A stretch of 64,000 nucleotides of DNA from Companilactobacillus kimchii DSM 13961 = JCM 10707. GTDB taxonomy: Bacteria > Bacillota > Bacilli > Lactobacillales > Lactobacillaceae. Made by a program: the position numbers and the translations under genes. This document shows, one piece after another, positions 1 to 8,432 of the stretch; the first letter of the stretch is position 1; every line of letters starts with the position of its first letter. The DNA is taken from positions 288,936-352,935 of the forward strand of contig NZ_AZDH01000017.1 in NCBI RefSeq assembly GCF_001435445.1. The letters run 5' to 3'. The notes below the pieces were generated by a model. The model made no database searches, was not told the DNA's origin, and saw only the letters and a list, made by a program, of their open reading frames with translations.

Positions 1-66
1 CCATGGTAAGTGTCCTTTTTCACCGATGATGTGGTTTCTATCTTCAGCCCAAACAAAACTTATCAT
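1..66 (-). CDS. folA: Dihydrofolate reductase, N-terminal fragment
   Basis: The first 22 codons of a gene that runs off the left edge. They read MISFVWAEDRNHIIGEKGHL followed by PW, the typical start of bacterial dihydrofolate reductase (hydrophobic first strand, then the xxIG...LPW nucleotide/folate-binding stretch). The family reduces dihydrofolate to tetrahydrofolate, which regenerates the cofactor oxidised by thymidylate synthase. The ATG lies 12 bases after the thyA stop, and its AGGAGG ribosome site overlaps that TAG stop, so thyA and folA are almost certainly one translationally linked unit. The identification rests on few residues plus the classic thyA-folA neighbourhood. Confidence 0.85.
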   Translation of the reverse strand, partial: MISFVWAEDRNHIIGEKGHLPW

Positions 67-78
67 TTACAGTTCCTC

Positions 79-1029
79 CTAAACAGCGACTGGTGCCTTG
101 ATGGCAGGTTGTGGATTATAGTCGTTCACGATTATATCTGAAGCCTCTATTTCAAAAATACTCTTATCACTCTTAATCTCTAATTGTGGTCCCATAGTCG
201 GTTTACGATTAAGCTGCTCTTTAACTTGATCCAAATGATTCAAGTAAATATGAGCATCCCCTAAAGTATGGATAAATTCTCCCACTTCTAATCCAGTCTC
301 ACGTGCAATTAAATGTGTTAAAAGCGCATAACTAGCAATATTGAAAGGTACCCCTAAGAAGAGGTCACCACTTCTTTGATAGAGCTGACAAGACAATTTA
401 TTGTCATTCACGTAAAACTGGAACAACGTATGACATGGTGGCAAGGCCATTGTAGGTACGTCTTCTGGATTCCAGGCGCTAACAATTAGTCGACGTGAAT
501 CAGGAGTCTTCTTAATTTGATCAATCACATTTGCAATTTGATCGATAAAACCACCATCACGTTTTTGCCAATGACGCCATTGAGCACCATAAACATCCCC
601 TAGATTACCGAATTTTTGAGCAAAAGCATCATCAGTTAAAATAGCCTGATCAAATTTATCCTTTTGAACCTTATATTCTTTAGCAAAATCTGTATCCACT
701 AAACTGCGACGGCCGAAATCACTCATATCAGGTCCGGTATAATCGACACTTTCAATATAGTTCTTAAAAGCCCATTCGTCCCAAATGTGATTGTGATGTT
801 CCAACAGATATTTAATATTGGTATCACCATGCAAGAACCACAATAATTCACTCTTAATCAAACCAAAAGGGATCTTCTTAGTTGTCAAAAGAGGAAATGA
901 CTCTTGCAAATTAAAACGCATTTGATAACCAAAGGTACTAATCGTGCCCGTTCCCGTACGATCACTCTTCTTGTGACCTTGATTCAAAACATATTGTAAA
1001 AGATCTAGATATTGTTGTTCGTTATGCAT
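79..1029 (-). CDS. thyA: Thymidylate synthase
   Basis: Makes dTMP from dUMP using methylenetetrahydrofolate. At 316 residues it matches the long L. casei type, which carries an insertion of about 50 residues in the small domain (here about residues 90-140) compared with the 264-residue E. coli enzyme. The catalytic cysteine is Cys199 in the LPPCH motif, preceded by the phosphate-binding arginines of [12 protein letters not shown]. The protein ends in KAPVAV, the family's conserved hydrophobic C-terminus that closes over the active site. It sits 9 bases after the ABC-F gene and directly before folA, so the dTMP cycle is encoded together. Confidence 0.97.
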   Translation of the reverse strand: MHNEQQYLDLLQYVLNQGHKKSDRTGTGTISTFGYQMRFNLQESFPLLTTKKIPFGLIKSELLWFLHGDTNIKYLLEHHNHIWDEWAFKNYIESVDYTGPDMSDFGRRSLVDTDFAKEYKVQKDKFDQAILTDDAFAQKFGNLGDVYGAQWRHWQKRDGGFIDQIANVIDQIKKTPDSRRLIVSAWNPEDVPTMALPPCHTLFQFYVNDNKLSCQLYQRSGDLFLGVPFNIASYALLTHLIARETGLEVGEFIHTLGDAHIYLNHLDQVKEQLNRKPTMGPQLEIKSDKSIFEIEASDIIVNDYNPQPAIKAPVAV

Positions 1030-1038
1030 TTTCTTCTC

Positions 1039-2943
1039 CTAGGCAAATTGACTTAAATATTCCCAACGTTCCATCAGTTTTTCTTCTGCTTGGTTCTTTT
1101 CATCAAGTTCTCTTTGATAATCCATTAACTTTTCATAACCATTATCTGGATTATTCAATTCATCTTGTAAGGTGGATATTTCAGAATCTAATTTGTCGAT
1201 CTGAGGTTCTAGTTTTTCGTACTCTTTTTGTTCTGCATAAGTTAATTTCTTCTTAGGCTCGGCCTTTTGTTCCTGTTCTGCTTTTTGCTTAGCTTCAACA
1301 TGTTTCTGTTCTTTAACTTCATGATGCTTGGCCTGCTTTTTAGCAGTTGCTCTTTCTAGATAAGCTGAATAAGAATCATAGCTTTCTTCAATTTGTCCTT
1401 GACCTTCAAAGATCAATAATTTATCAGCAATTTTATCCAAGAAATAACGATCATGGGATACTGCCAAAACAGTCCCCTTAAAACTACTCAAATAATCTTC
1501 CAGAATTGTCAAAGTTTCGATATCTAAATTATTAGTTGGTTCATCAAGCAAAAGTACATTTGGTTGATCCATTAGGATAGCTAGTAAGTATAAACGACGT
1601 TTTTCACCACCGGACAGTTCACGAACAAAGGCACCTTGCATTTGATGGTCAAATTTAAAAGTATCTAGCATCTGTGAAGCTGACATGTGTTCACCATCAG
1701 TATTTCTCACACCTTGGCCAATACTCTCCAAATATCTGATCACACGTTTATCGGGATCCATATCACGCGTGTGTTGTGTGTAGTAGCCAATCTTTACTGT
1801 TTGACCAGTCTTTATCTCACCTGAATCCAATGGAATCTGCTTATCAATGGCATTTAAAAAGGTAGTCTTACCAGAACCATTCGAACCAGTTATTCCAATA
1901 CGGTCGCCACGTGACACTAGATAGCTGAAATCATCTAGAATAACATGTTTAGCAAATTTCAAGTTGGCAGCTTTGATATCAAAAACGTCATTACCCAAAC
2001 GTTGCTGAGCAATATCGATTGACATTTCTTTTTGAACATCTGGCTTATCTTGAAGATCTTCCTTTAAGTTAGTAAAACGATCTTTTCTAGCTTGTTGTTT
2101 AGTTCCACGAGCTTTAACCCCAGCACGCATCCATTTCAATTCTTGTTTGTAGAGTTGTGTCTTGTGATGTTGCTCTGAGGCATAAATATCTTCATTGTCG
2201 GCTTTTTGTTGAAGATACTTCTCATAGTTACCGTCGTACTCAGTTATATTACGATTTTCAATTTCAAAAATTCTTGTAGCAACTTCATTCAAGAAATAAC
2301 GATCATGGGTTACAAATAAAACAGATCCTTTATACTTGCTCAAATACGTCTGTAACCAGTCGATAGCTTCGTAGTCCAAATGGTTAGTTGGCTCATCAAG
2401 GATTAAAAGATCCGCTTCAGAAATTAAGGTTTGGGCCAAAGCTACACGTCTTTGTTGACCACCAGATAACTCTGAAATTTTCTTATCTAATTCCGTAATA
2501 CCCAATTTATTCAAAATTGACTTAACATCTGATTCCATTTGCCAAGCCTCAGATGCATTCATCCGCTCCTGAAGCTTGAAGAATTCATTTTGAATTTTAG
2601 TATCAGTCGAATTGGCATTGAATTTAGCCAAAGAGTTCTCATATTGACGAATCAACTGGAACTTTTCGCCACTACCATTAAAAACAGCATCAATAACGGA
2701 TGAATTATCATCCAAATCTGGTTGCTGCTTCAAGTAGGAAATTTTATAATCCTTGGGCTTATCAACTGTGATCGTATTCAGATCACTATTATTAACGATA
2801 CCGTCCAAAAGTGTTGTCTTACCGGTACCATTTAGACCCAAGAGACCAATTCGGTCTCCTTCGTTAATTGTAAAAGTAACATCCTTAAAGAGCGTTCTCT
2901 CTCCAAAGGATTTTGATGCATTAGTTATATTTAAGGTTTTCAA
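1039..2943 (-). CDS. uup: ABC-F family ATPase (Uup type)
   Basis: A soluble protein with two ABC ATPase domains and no membrane segments, 634 residues. Walker A motifs are GLNGTGKTT (near residue 36) and GSNGSGKTT (near 354), each followed by an LSGGQ/LSGGE signature and an LDEPTN Walker B. A charged linker after about residue 535 leads into a C-terminal coiled coil, the arrangement of Uup, which binds ribosomes or branched DNA; other ABC-F branches resolve stalled ribosomes or give antibiotic resistance. The start is TTG at 2943 with GGTGA seven bases upstream. It lies 9 bases before thyA and may share its transcript. The family is sure, the Uup branch likely. Confidence 0.85.
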   Translation of the reverse strand: MKTLNITNASKSFGERTLFKDVTFTINEGDRIGLLGLNGTGKTTLLDGIVNNSDLNTITVDKPKDYKISYLKQQPDLDDNSSVIDAVFNGSGEKFQLIRQYENSLAKFNANSTDTKIQNEFFKLQERMNASEAWQMESDVKSILNKLGITELDKKISELSGGQQRRVALAQTLISEADLLILDEPTNHLDYEAIDWLQTYLSKYKGSVLFVTHDRYFLNEVATRIFEIENRNITEYDGNYEKYLQQKADNEDIYASEQHHKTQLYKQELKWMRAGVKARGTKQQARKDRFTNLKEDLQDKPDVQKEMSIDIAQQRLGNDVFDIKAANLKFAKHVILDDFSYLVSRGDRIGITGSNGSGKTTFLNAIDKQIPLDSGEIKTGQTVKIGYYTQHTRDMDPDKRVIRYLESIGQGVRNTDGEHMSASQMLDTFKFDHQMQGAFVRELSGGEKRRLYLLAILMDQPNVLLLDEPTNNLDIETLTILEDYLSSFKGTVLAVSHDRYFLDKIADKLLIFEGQGQIEESYDSYSAYLERATAKKQAKHHEVKEQKHVEAKQKAEQEQKAEPKKKLTYAEQKEYEKLEPQIDKLDSEISTLQDELNNPDNGYEKLMDYQRELDEKNQAEEKLMERWEYLSQFA

Positions 2944-2963
2944 TTAATTTTCACCACTGTAAA

Positions 2964-2994
2964 TAAAAAATTCCTCTACCAATGTAGATAGAGG
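2964..2994 (-). terminator. Rho-independent terminator after the 56-residue gene
   Basis: On the minus strand CCTCTA (2989-2994) pairs with TAGAGG (2973-2978), and a T-rich run follows at 2964-2972. It separates the small gene at 3049-3219 from the ABC-F gene. Confidence 0.6.
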
Positions 2995-3048
2995 TATCAA
3001 ACTTATCAATATTTATTATCACATGTCAGCCGCTGATTGTAAAACCTC

Positions 3049-3219
3049 TTAGTACTCTTTTAACTGATCCAATGCATAGTATAGCTGTTGAACCCCGCCA
3101 AATCTGACCAAAATTTTTTCACGCTCTTCATCGAAATAAACGACGGCTCCAATTTGATTCTTCATACCATCTTCTTGATCAACAATTTTCACCATCGACC
3201 CTATTTTTAAATTTCCCAT
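3049..3219 (-). CDS. Small conserved-looking protein, function unknown
   Basis: A 56-residue protein (MGNLKIGSMVKIVDQ...) with alternating hydrophobic strands and several glycines, suggesting a small SH3- or KOW-like beta barrel. I do not recognise a named family. A longer reading starting at 3249 is possible, but that extra stretch has no ribosome site and lies inside the terminator hairpin of the preceding gene. The ATG at 3219 has GAAGGG nine bases upstream, so I prefer it. It is flanked by its own terminator and the preceding gene's, so it is probably monocistronic. Confidence 0.7.
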   Translation of the reverse strand: MGNLKIGSMVKIVDQEDGMKNQIGAVVYFDEEREKILVRFGGVQQLYYALDQLKEY

Positions 3220-3235
3220 ATTAATTCCCTTCAAT

Positions 3236-3285
3236 AAAATACGGAACATAGGTCAAAATTAATCTCAACCAATGTCCCGTATTTT
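3236..3285 (-). terminator. Hairpin after the 154-residue gene
   Basis: Arms at 3272-3285 and 3236-3249 are complementary over 14 bases with one mismatch (ATGTCCCGTATTTT against ATGTTCCGTATTTT). The T run is short. It follows the stop of the 154-residue gene directly and covers the longer possible start of the next gene. Confidence 0.6.
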
Positions 3286-3287
3286 AA

Positions 3288-3752
3288 TTATAATTCTTCT
3301 TTATATAAATCATATACCGTATTTTCTGGATCAATTGAAATAAACAAATTGCCACTCTTGCTTGAAATTGTTGAAGTTTGATAAGCATTGTCTAAGCCTT
3401 CAGCATCTTTTTGCTTGAATGGGAAGTAAATCTCCATTGGTTCTTTACCTTCGTCATCTTCAAAAACAATGTCACATTTTTCGATATCTTGATACTTAAT
3501 AATACGGTTGAACATACCATCTGCCAAAGCAGCCGTAGAAACATCAGTATCTTTAATGTAGTCAGCTGCAGGTAAAATCTCAATTCTAAAACGTTTGCAT
3601 GGGTGAATCTCTTGCATACGTCCACCTGCGATACGTCCATAACTTGTCGTTACACGAGAAATCCAAACATCACTCATTTCCCCATGATTAACTGTCCAAG
3701 TATCATCATTTCTGAAGTAGAATTTCAATTCTTTAAAAACATGCTTAGTCAT
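3288..3752 (-). CDS. Conserved hypothetical protein, 154 residues
   Basis: I do not recognise a domain. The protein is soluble-looking, acidic overall and rich in aromatic residues, with short beta-like segments (ELKFYFRNDDTW, FRIEILPAADY, EPMEIYFPF, NLFISIDPEN). There is no signal peptide or membrane helix. The start at 3752 is an ATG with AAAGGGTGG about 6 bases upstream. The gene stands between cca and the small 56-residue gene and has its own hairpin. Good codon usage and a clear ribosome site support a real gene. Confidence 0.75.
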   Translation of the reverse strand: MTKHVFKELKFYFRNDDTWTVNHGEMSDVWISRVTTSYGRIAGGRMQEIHPCKRFRIEILPAADYIKDTDVSTAALADGMFNRIIKYQDIEKCDIVFEDDEGKEPMEIYFPFKQKDAEGLDNAYQTSTISSKSGNLFISIDPENTVYDLYKEEL

Positions 3753-3804
3753 ATTACCACCCTTTCAATCATAAAATACTTACTGATTTCATAATAACAC
3801 AGGG

Positions 3805-5004
3805 TTATTGATTACTTAACAAATAATGTCTTAATTCATCAAAATTATTGTAAACGTTTCCTTCCACGACAGCACGCTCAATTTGCGACATCGACTTTCC
3901 AATAATCGGGCCAGGTTTCACACCCAGAATTTCACAGATATCTTTTCCTGTAATCGCCAAATCATGACTATTTTTGATAGAAATTTGTCCTACTTTTTGT
4001 TTTAAATCTGTGTAATCAAACTCAATCTGAAGCATTTGGCAAAGTTGAATTACTCGTTCAAAATTATCTAAGCCAAACTTATAAATATTCCACAAATCGT
4101 AATCTTGATTCTCAAATAAATGCAACATGTCCAGACTATTTACACTAGCCTCACGAACCTTGTTGGAAACCTTCCAATCACGTAAAAGACTATTAAATTC
4201 GGGATGGTTCATGTTTAAAGCATATCCAATTGCCGTCCAAGCTGCATCTTCGTCAACAAAAGTTCCTGTAGCATTCAATAGTTCAGACAATTCCACGCGT
4301 TGATCTTTGAAACCAGGGCAATATTCACTCAAATTAAGCTTGAGAAAATCAGCAAACCCAGTTTTCCATGACTGACTCAATAACAATTTAACGAATTCTT
4401 CCCGAATACGTTCAATTGCAATTTTAGACAATAATGGTGCGTTATCAGCTATTGCCTGAGCCGTTTGAGTTTCAATTTGAAAGTTTAACTGAGCTTGAAA
4501 TCTAACTGCACGCATCATCCTCAAAGCATCTTCGTGAAATCTAGCTTCAGCTTGACCTACTGCACGAATAATTTTTTTATCTAAGTCCTGTAAACCATCG
4601 AATTTATCAATCACATTACCATTTAAATCGACTGCTAAAGCATTGATTGTAAAATCACGGCGCTTTAAATCATCAGCTAACGATCTCACAAAAGTCACTT
4701 TATCTGGACGGCGATAATCTTGATAACCTGATTCTGTTCTGAAAGTAGTAATTTCATATGATGCGTCGTTTAATAATACCGTGACTGTACCATGTTGAAT
4801 TCCGGTATCGATTGTACGCTTAAAAATTTTCTTAATTTCTTCAGGATAAGCACTCGTAGCAATGTCAACATCGTGGATCGGTAATCCTAAAATATGGTCA
4901 CGCACACTTCCCCCAACAAAATAAGCCTCAAAACCGGCTTGCTCGATTTCTTCTAATACTGGTAACGCCTGTTTAAAATCTTCAGGAAGTTGTTTGATTT
5001 GCAT
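3805..5004 (-). CDS. cca: CCA-adding tRNA nucleotidyltransferase
   Basis: Adds or repairs the 3'-CCA end of tRNAs from CTP and ATP without a nucleic-acid template. Class II nucleotidyltransferase signature: GGSVRD (near residue 31), then the metal-binding DVD in IHDVDIATS, followed by RRDFTINALA and the DALRMMRAVRF motif that selects bases by protein templating. At 399 residues it has the usual length of the Bacillus type. A terminator lies 23 bases upstream of the start codon, so transcription probably starts afresh or reads through from the SemiSWEET gene. Confidence 0.95.
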   Translation of the reverse strand: MQIKQLPEDFKQALPVLEEIEQAGFEAYFVGGSVRDHILGLPIHDVDIATSAYPEEIKKIFKRTIDTGIQHGTVTVLLNDASYEITTFRTESGYQDYRRPDKVTFVRSLADDLKRRDFTINALAVDLNGNVIDKFDGLQDLDKKIIRAVGQAEARFHEDALRMMRAVRFQAQLNFQIETQTAQAIADNAPLLSKIAIERIREEFVKLLLSQSWKTGFADFLKLNLSEYCPGFKDQRVELSELLNATGTFVDEDAAWTAIGYALNMNHPEFNSLLRDWKVSNKVREASVNSLDMLHLFENQDYDLWNIYKFGLDNFERVIQLCQMLQIEFDYTDLKQKVGQISIKNSHDLAITGKDICEILGVKPGPIIGKSMSQIERAVVEGNVYNNFDELRHYLLSNQ

Positions 5005-5026
5005 ATTTTTACCTCACATAATCATA

Positions 5027-5078
5027 AAAGTCTTTATTTATTATATACCAATCCGGAATGTTACTAAATAAAGACCTT
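5027..5078 (-). terminator. Terminator between the SemiSWEET-like gene and cca
   Basis: An AAGGTCTTTATTTA arm at 5064-5077 pairs with TAAATAAAGACTT at 5028-5040 across a loop of about 23 bases; T residues follow. It overlaps the stop codon of the upstream gene. Confidence 0.55.
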
Positions 5079-5358
5079 ATAATGCAGTTAAAAACGTTAG
5101 TAGGCCCAATACAATACCGGGTAAATTAGCAATTATTACTGGCCAATCTTTTTTCTCCTTCAATAGTCCATACAACACCCATAGAGAGCTATTGATCATG
5201 GCGCTCAACGGTTGAATTGGATTACCTTTCACACCACTCATATTGTCTAAAATTTGTGGAATATAAGAAACGTACATCATAATTGAAAAAACAGTAGCTA
5301 AACGACTTACGTAAAAAAGAAAATCCTTATTAACTTTTTTTACTTTTGATTGATCCAT
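5077..5358 (-). CDS. SemiSWEET/PQ-loop membrane protein
   Basis: A 93-residue protein with about three membrane helices and the PQ motif YVSYIPQI in the first helix, then NPIQPLSAMINSSLWVLYG, the layout of bacterial SemiSWEET half-transporters. Known members dimerise and move sugars down their gradient; the substrate here is unknown. The ATG at 5358 is preceded by TGAGGTG at good spacing. A TTG four codons further upstream would overlap that ribosome site, so I exclude it. It lies 21 bases after the ROK kinase gene and may share its transcript, which would fit a transporter and kinase for a free sugar. Confidence 0.8.
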   Translation of the reverse strand: MDQSKVKKVNKDFLFYVSRLATVFSIMMYVSYIPQILDNMSGVKGNPIQPLSAMINSSLWVLYGLLKEKKDWPVIIANLPGIVLGLLTFLTAL

Positions 5359-5379
5359 TAGACACCTCAAAATTCATTT

Positions 5380-6297
5380 TTAAATATTTCCAATTTTTCT
5401 ATTTGAATTTCTATCTTCACTTAATTCAAAATGTGAAATTGCTCCATACAGATTGGCATCATTAAATAATTTCGAACTAACTACATTTGGTGCTTTTAAT
5501 GTTGTACTAACAAAGGGACTAGTTTGGCGTAAATTATCTAACGCTTGGTTAATCCCTTTAACTACAATACTCTGTTGAGAAATTCCTCCACCAATAACAA
5601 ACTGTTCAACATCCAAAATGGTTTGCATATTATAAATCAGTAATGCTATATTTTTGCAAAAACCAGAAAATCTCTCTACAGCATAAGAATTTCCTTTTTT
5701 AATCAACCTGAACACCGTCTGTCCATCATCTATATCATCTAGTTTTTCATGTCGAGCAATATCCTGAATCAATGCTACAGCAGAACTCTGACTTCCCACC
5801 ATATGCTCTTTATCTAACTGTCCAGAACTGATAAAACTGACTTCACCGGCCTGCTGGTGAAATCCATATAAAAGTTGCCGATTCAACATAATACCGGAAC
5901 CAACTGCTGTACCTAAAACTAACATCACACCGCTGCCAACATTCTTTAGTGATCCTAACCACATCTCAGCTAATGTTGCGGCTTTAGCATCATTCTCCAC
6001 AAAAATTGGTAATTGAGTATCTAATAATTTAGAAAAGATGACACCATTCAAAAAGGGTAATGATCCACCGAAACTAACCTCTTGTGTCTGAGCATCAATT
6101 TTTCCAGGAACACTGATACCAACTCCCGAAATCTGAACTTCAAATCTTTTTACAATTTGATTCAAACGATTAATAAATGCAGATTTAGAAGTCGAAATTG
6201 TATCCTCTGAATATTTTTTTAAAAGTTGTCCTTGATCATTGATCAAGGCATACTTTAATTTGGTTCCACCGATATCAAAAGCCAAATAGATTTTCAT
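5380..6297 (-). CDS. ROK-family sugar kinase
   Basis: A 305-residue ATP-dependent hexose kinase or ROK-fold protein. The N-terminus AFDIGGTKLKYALI is the ATP phosphate-binding loop, ENDAKAATLAEMWLG is the catalytic stretch and GTAVGSGI the second ATP motif. There is no DNA-binding domain, so it is a kinase, not a repressor. The CxCGxxGC zinc motif of many ROK glucokinases is absent after the FHQQAGEVSF segment, which points to the zinc-free beta-glucoside or fructokinase-like branch. The start at 6297 has AAAGGAG close upstream; an earlier start has none. It is transcribed divergently from the AraC gene, its probable regulator. Confidence 0.85.
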   Translation of the reverse strand: MKIYLAFDIGGTKLKYALINDQGQLLKKYSEDTISTSKSAFINRLNQIVKRFEVQISGVGISVPGKIDAQTQEVSFGGSLPFLNGVIFSKLLDTQLPIFVENDAKAATLAEMWLGSLKNVGSGVMLVLGTAVGSGIMLNRQLLYGFHQQAGEVSFISSGQLDKEHMVGSQSSAVALIQDIARHEKLDDIDDGQTVFRLIKKGNSYAVERFSGFCKNIALLIYNMQTILDVEQFVIGGGISQQSIVVKGINQALDNLRQTSPFVSTTLKAPNVVSSKLFNDANLYGAISHFELSEDRNSNRKIGNI

Positions 6298-6405
6298 TTT
6301 TTCTCCTTTGCAATTCACATATTTTATTATTATCATTTTCATAAAGTTAATTTATTCGATTTAGTTTTTTTTTTGACAAATACTGTTTTTCAAGTGAGGA
6401 TTTTA

Positions 6406-7518
6406 ATGAAAATTACTACTACTTCTAAGTCATTTTTCGAAGCGACCAATTTATCAATATTTTTATTTAATCTACAAAACAATCCCATCACAACTTTTAA
6501 AATGACGGTTGCACCACAATTACCTGCCAAATTAAAAGATAAATTATTAACCAATACTAATCAGAAGATTTCTATCTACATGTTCTTACGCCTTGGAACT
6601 ATTGCGACCTTTCAAGTTGCTAATTACAAACTAATTATTTGGGCCACTTCTAGTGCCATTAACGGTAACGGTCAATACGCTGATAAAGTTCCTTTGATCG
6701 ACTTTAATACTTTTGAGGCTCAATTAACTTTATTTTATTTGGCTCTGGCACAGAAGAATCCGGAATTTACTAAAAGTCAGTTGACTCTTTCTGATTTTGA
6801 TATCATTGACCGCCCTAACCAAGAATTGGAATCATTCAACAGCCATAGACCCTCGCATAATGGGTACTTAGCCGAGCAACAAATGCTATTAGGCGTCGAA
6901 CATGGTAATTTAAAAGAATTCAACGACAATTATGTCAAATTCATGGATGAAGGTAACTTCGGCGTTTTGGCAACATCTGACTTACGTAGTAAAAAAAATA
7001 TTACCGTTGCTGCAACAACTCTATTCACTCGAGCAGCTATTCGTGGCGGTATGTATGCTGAAAACGCTTATGATCTAAGTGACGAATGTATTAAGAAAAC
7101 CGAATTAAAACAGAATATTACTAATGTTTATGAATACACTCGTACTATCGGGGAAAGATTTGTTAAGAATGTAGCTCAAGTTAAAAGAAATAACATCCCG
7201 TCACTGGTTTATCGAGCTCAAGAGTATATTTATGATCATTTAACAACGGTTAAAAATATTGGTGAAATTGCTCAGTCTGTGGGCTGTAGTAAGTCCTATT
7301 TAATGCACCTTTTCAAACAAACTACCGGTATTAGTATTATTGGATTTTTAACTTCACAGAAAATCCTTTCTGCTAAACAATTATTGCTCTTTACTCAACT
7401 GTCTATCCATGACATTGCCAATACCCTTGGCTATGAAAGTACTTCTCAACTATCTAGAATTTTTAAAAATAATACTGGTATCTCACCACTTCAATTTAGA
7501 AAAAATCAAAATTTATAA
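6406..7518 (+). CDS. AraC-family transcriptional regulator
   Basis: A 370-residue protein with two AraC-type helix-turn-helix motifs in the last 100 residues (NIGEIAQSVGCSKSYLMHLFKQTTG and SIHDIANTLGYESTSQLSRIFKNNTG, each given here only as an anchor of the fold). The N-terminal 250 residues are the presumed ligand-sensing part and match no domain I recognise. The ATG at 6406 follows GTGAGGA by 5 bases; an earlier in-frame start lacks a ribosome site. It is divergent from the ROK kinase and next to the rhamnosidase operon, so a role in sugar-induced control of these genes is likely but inferred. Confidence 0.88.
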   Translation: MKITTTSKSFFEATNLSIFLFNLQNNPITTFKMTVAPQLPAKLKDKLLTNTNQKISIYMFLRLGTIATFQVANYKLIIWATSSAINGNGQYADKVPLIDFNTFEAQLTLFYLALAQKNPEFTKSQLTLSDFDIIDRPNQELESFNSHRPSHNGYLAEQQMLLGVEHGNLKEFNDNYVKFMDEGNFGVLATSDLRSKKNITVAATTLFTRAAIRGGMYAENAYDLSDECIKKTELKQNITNVYEYTRTIGERFVKNVAQVKRNNIPSLVYRAQEYIYDHLTTVKNIGEIAQSVGCSKSYLMHLFKQTTGISIIGFLTSQKILSAKQLLLFTQLSIHDIANTLGYESTSQLSRIFKNNTGISPLQFRKNQNL

Positions 7519-7520
7519 TC

Positions 7521-7553
7521 AAAGCCGACAAATCAATGATTTGCCGGCTTTTT
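7521..7553. terminator. Bidirectional terminator between araC-like gene and esterase
   Basis: AAAGCCGACAAATCA pairs with TGATTTGCCGGCTTT with one mismatch, flanked by A and T runs on both sides. It ends the plus-strand regulator gene and the minus-strand GH78-MFS-esterase operon. Confidence 0.85.
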
Positions 7554-7558
7554 CAATC

Positions 7559-8422
7559 CTATTTCAAAAATTCAGCTATCTTATTTAAAGCTTGTTTTGT
7601 CTCCGGCATATCAAAAAGTACGAAAACATGGAACAAATCTTGCCAAATAGTCCATGTTACATCTACACCTGCTTTTTGACACAAATAATTCAAAACTTTA
7701 GAATCATCGTATTTTACTTCTTCACTACCACAATTAATCATTAGTGGTGGAAAATCAGTAAAATCGCCAAAGATTGGTGAAATGAGTGGATCATTCTTAT
7801 AAGGTTCGGCAAAATATGGAACCGGATCACCAGCCCCTAATAGCATTGGATCACGCTCCTGCATAAGAAACTCTGATGGCATAGTATTAATTTGAGTAAT
7901 TACTGGTGAGAAAACAGCAATCTTAGCTGGCAATTTTCTACTTTCAGATTTCAACTCAAGTGTCAAAGTTAATGCCAGCGTAGCACCAGCTGATTCACCA
8001 AAGACTAAAACACGCTTGTAACGTTTTGCCAAGTATTGGTACGCCGCCATTACATCTTCTTGAGCTGCGGGATGCTTTGCTTCAGGCCATTGTCGATAAT
8101 CAACTGAAAAGCCATCACAATTGAGCCTTCTTAATAGGTTAAAACAGAGCTTTCTTCGTGATTTAACTGTTCCTGTCATGTAAGCTCCACCATGAATAAA
8201 CAGTAAAACTGTCCGATCGATACCATTTTTCAAATGATAAAATTCACCTTTGGCATTCTCATTGATTTCATCCATTTTTATATCATCTGGAATAGATACA
8301 CTATTATTTTGATTTGCATCGTTTCTCAAAAAGCAAACTTGATCAGGTGTTAGTTTATCTGATTGTTGCGTCTTAATACTTTTAGCAATTTTAATTGCCT
8401 CTTTTGCTTCGTTACTTAACAT
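7559..8422 (-). CDS. Alpha/beta hydrolase (HSL-type esterase)
   Basis: A 287-residue carboxylic-ester hydrolase of the hormone-sensitive-lipase family. It shows the HGGAYMTG oxyanion motif, the nucleophile serine in GESAGA, a likely acid residue in EVKYDDS and the final histidine in DLFHVFV. There is no signal peptide, so it acts in the cytoplasm. The ATG at 8422 follows AGGAGG by 7 bases. It is the last gene of the GH78-MFS operon, 10 bases after the transporter. A plausible job is removing acetyl or phenolic ester groups from imported rhamnosides; that is inferred from context only. Confidence 0.9.
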   Translation of the reverse strand: MLSNEAKEAIKIAKSIKTQQSDKLTPDQVCFLRNDANQNNSVSIPDDIKMDEINENAKGEFYHLKNGIDRTVLLFIHGGAYMTGTVKSRRKLCFNLLRRLNCDGFSVDYRQWPEAKHPAAQEDVMAAYQYLAKRYKRVLVFGESAGATLALTLTLELKSESRKLPAKIAVFSPVITQINTMPSEFLMQERDPMLLGAGDPVPYFAEPYKNDPLISPIFGDFTDFPPLMINCGSEEVKYDDSKVLNYLCQKAGVDVTWTIWQDLFHVFVLFDMPETKQALNKIAEFLK

Positions 8423-8432
8423 AATTTTCCTC

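Noticed and set aside
5077-5370. Longer start of the SemiSWEET gene at TTG 5370
   Set aside because: The TTG overlaps the GAGG ribosome site that serves the ATG at 5358.
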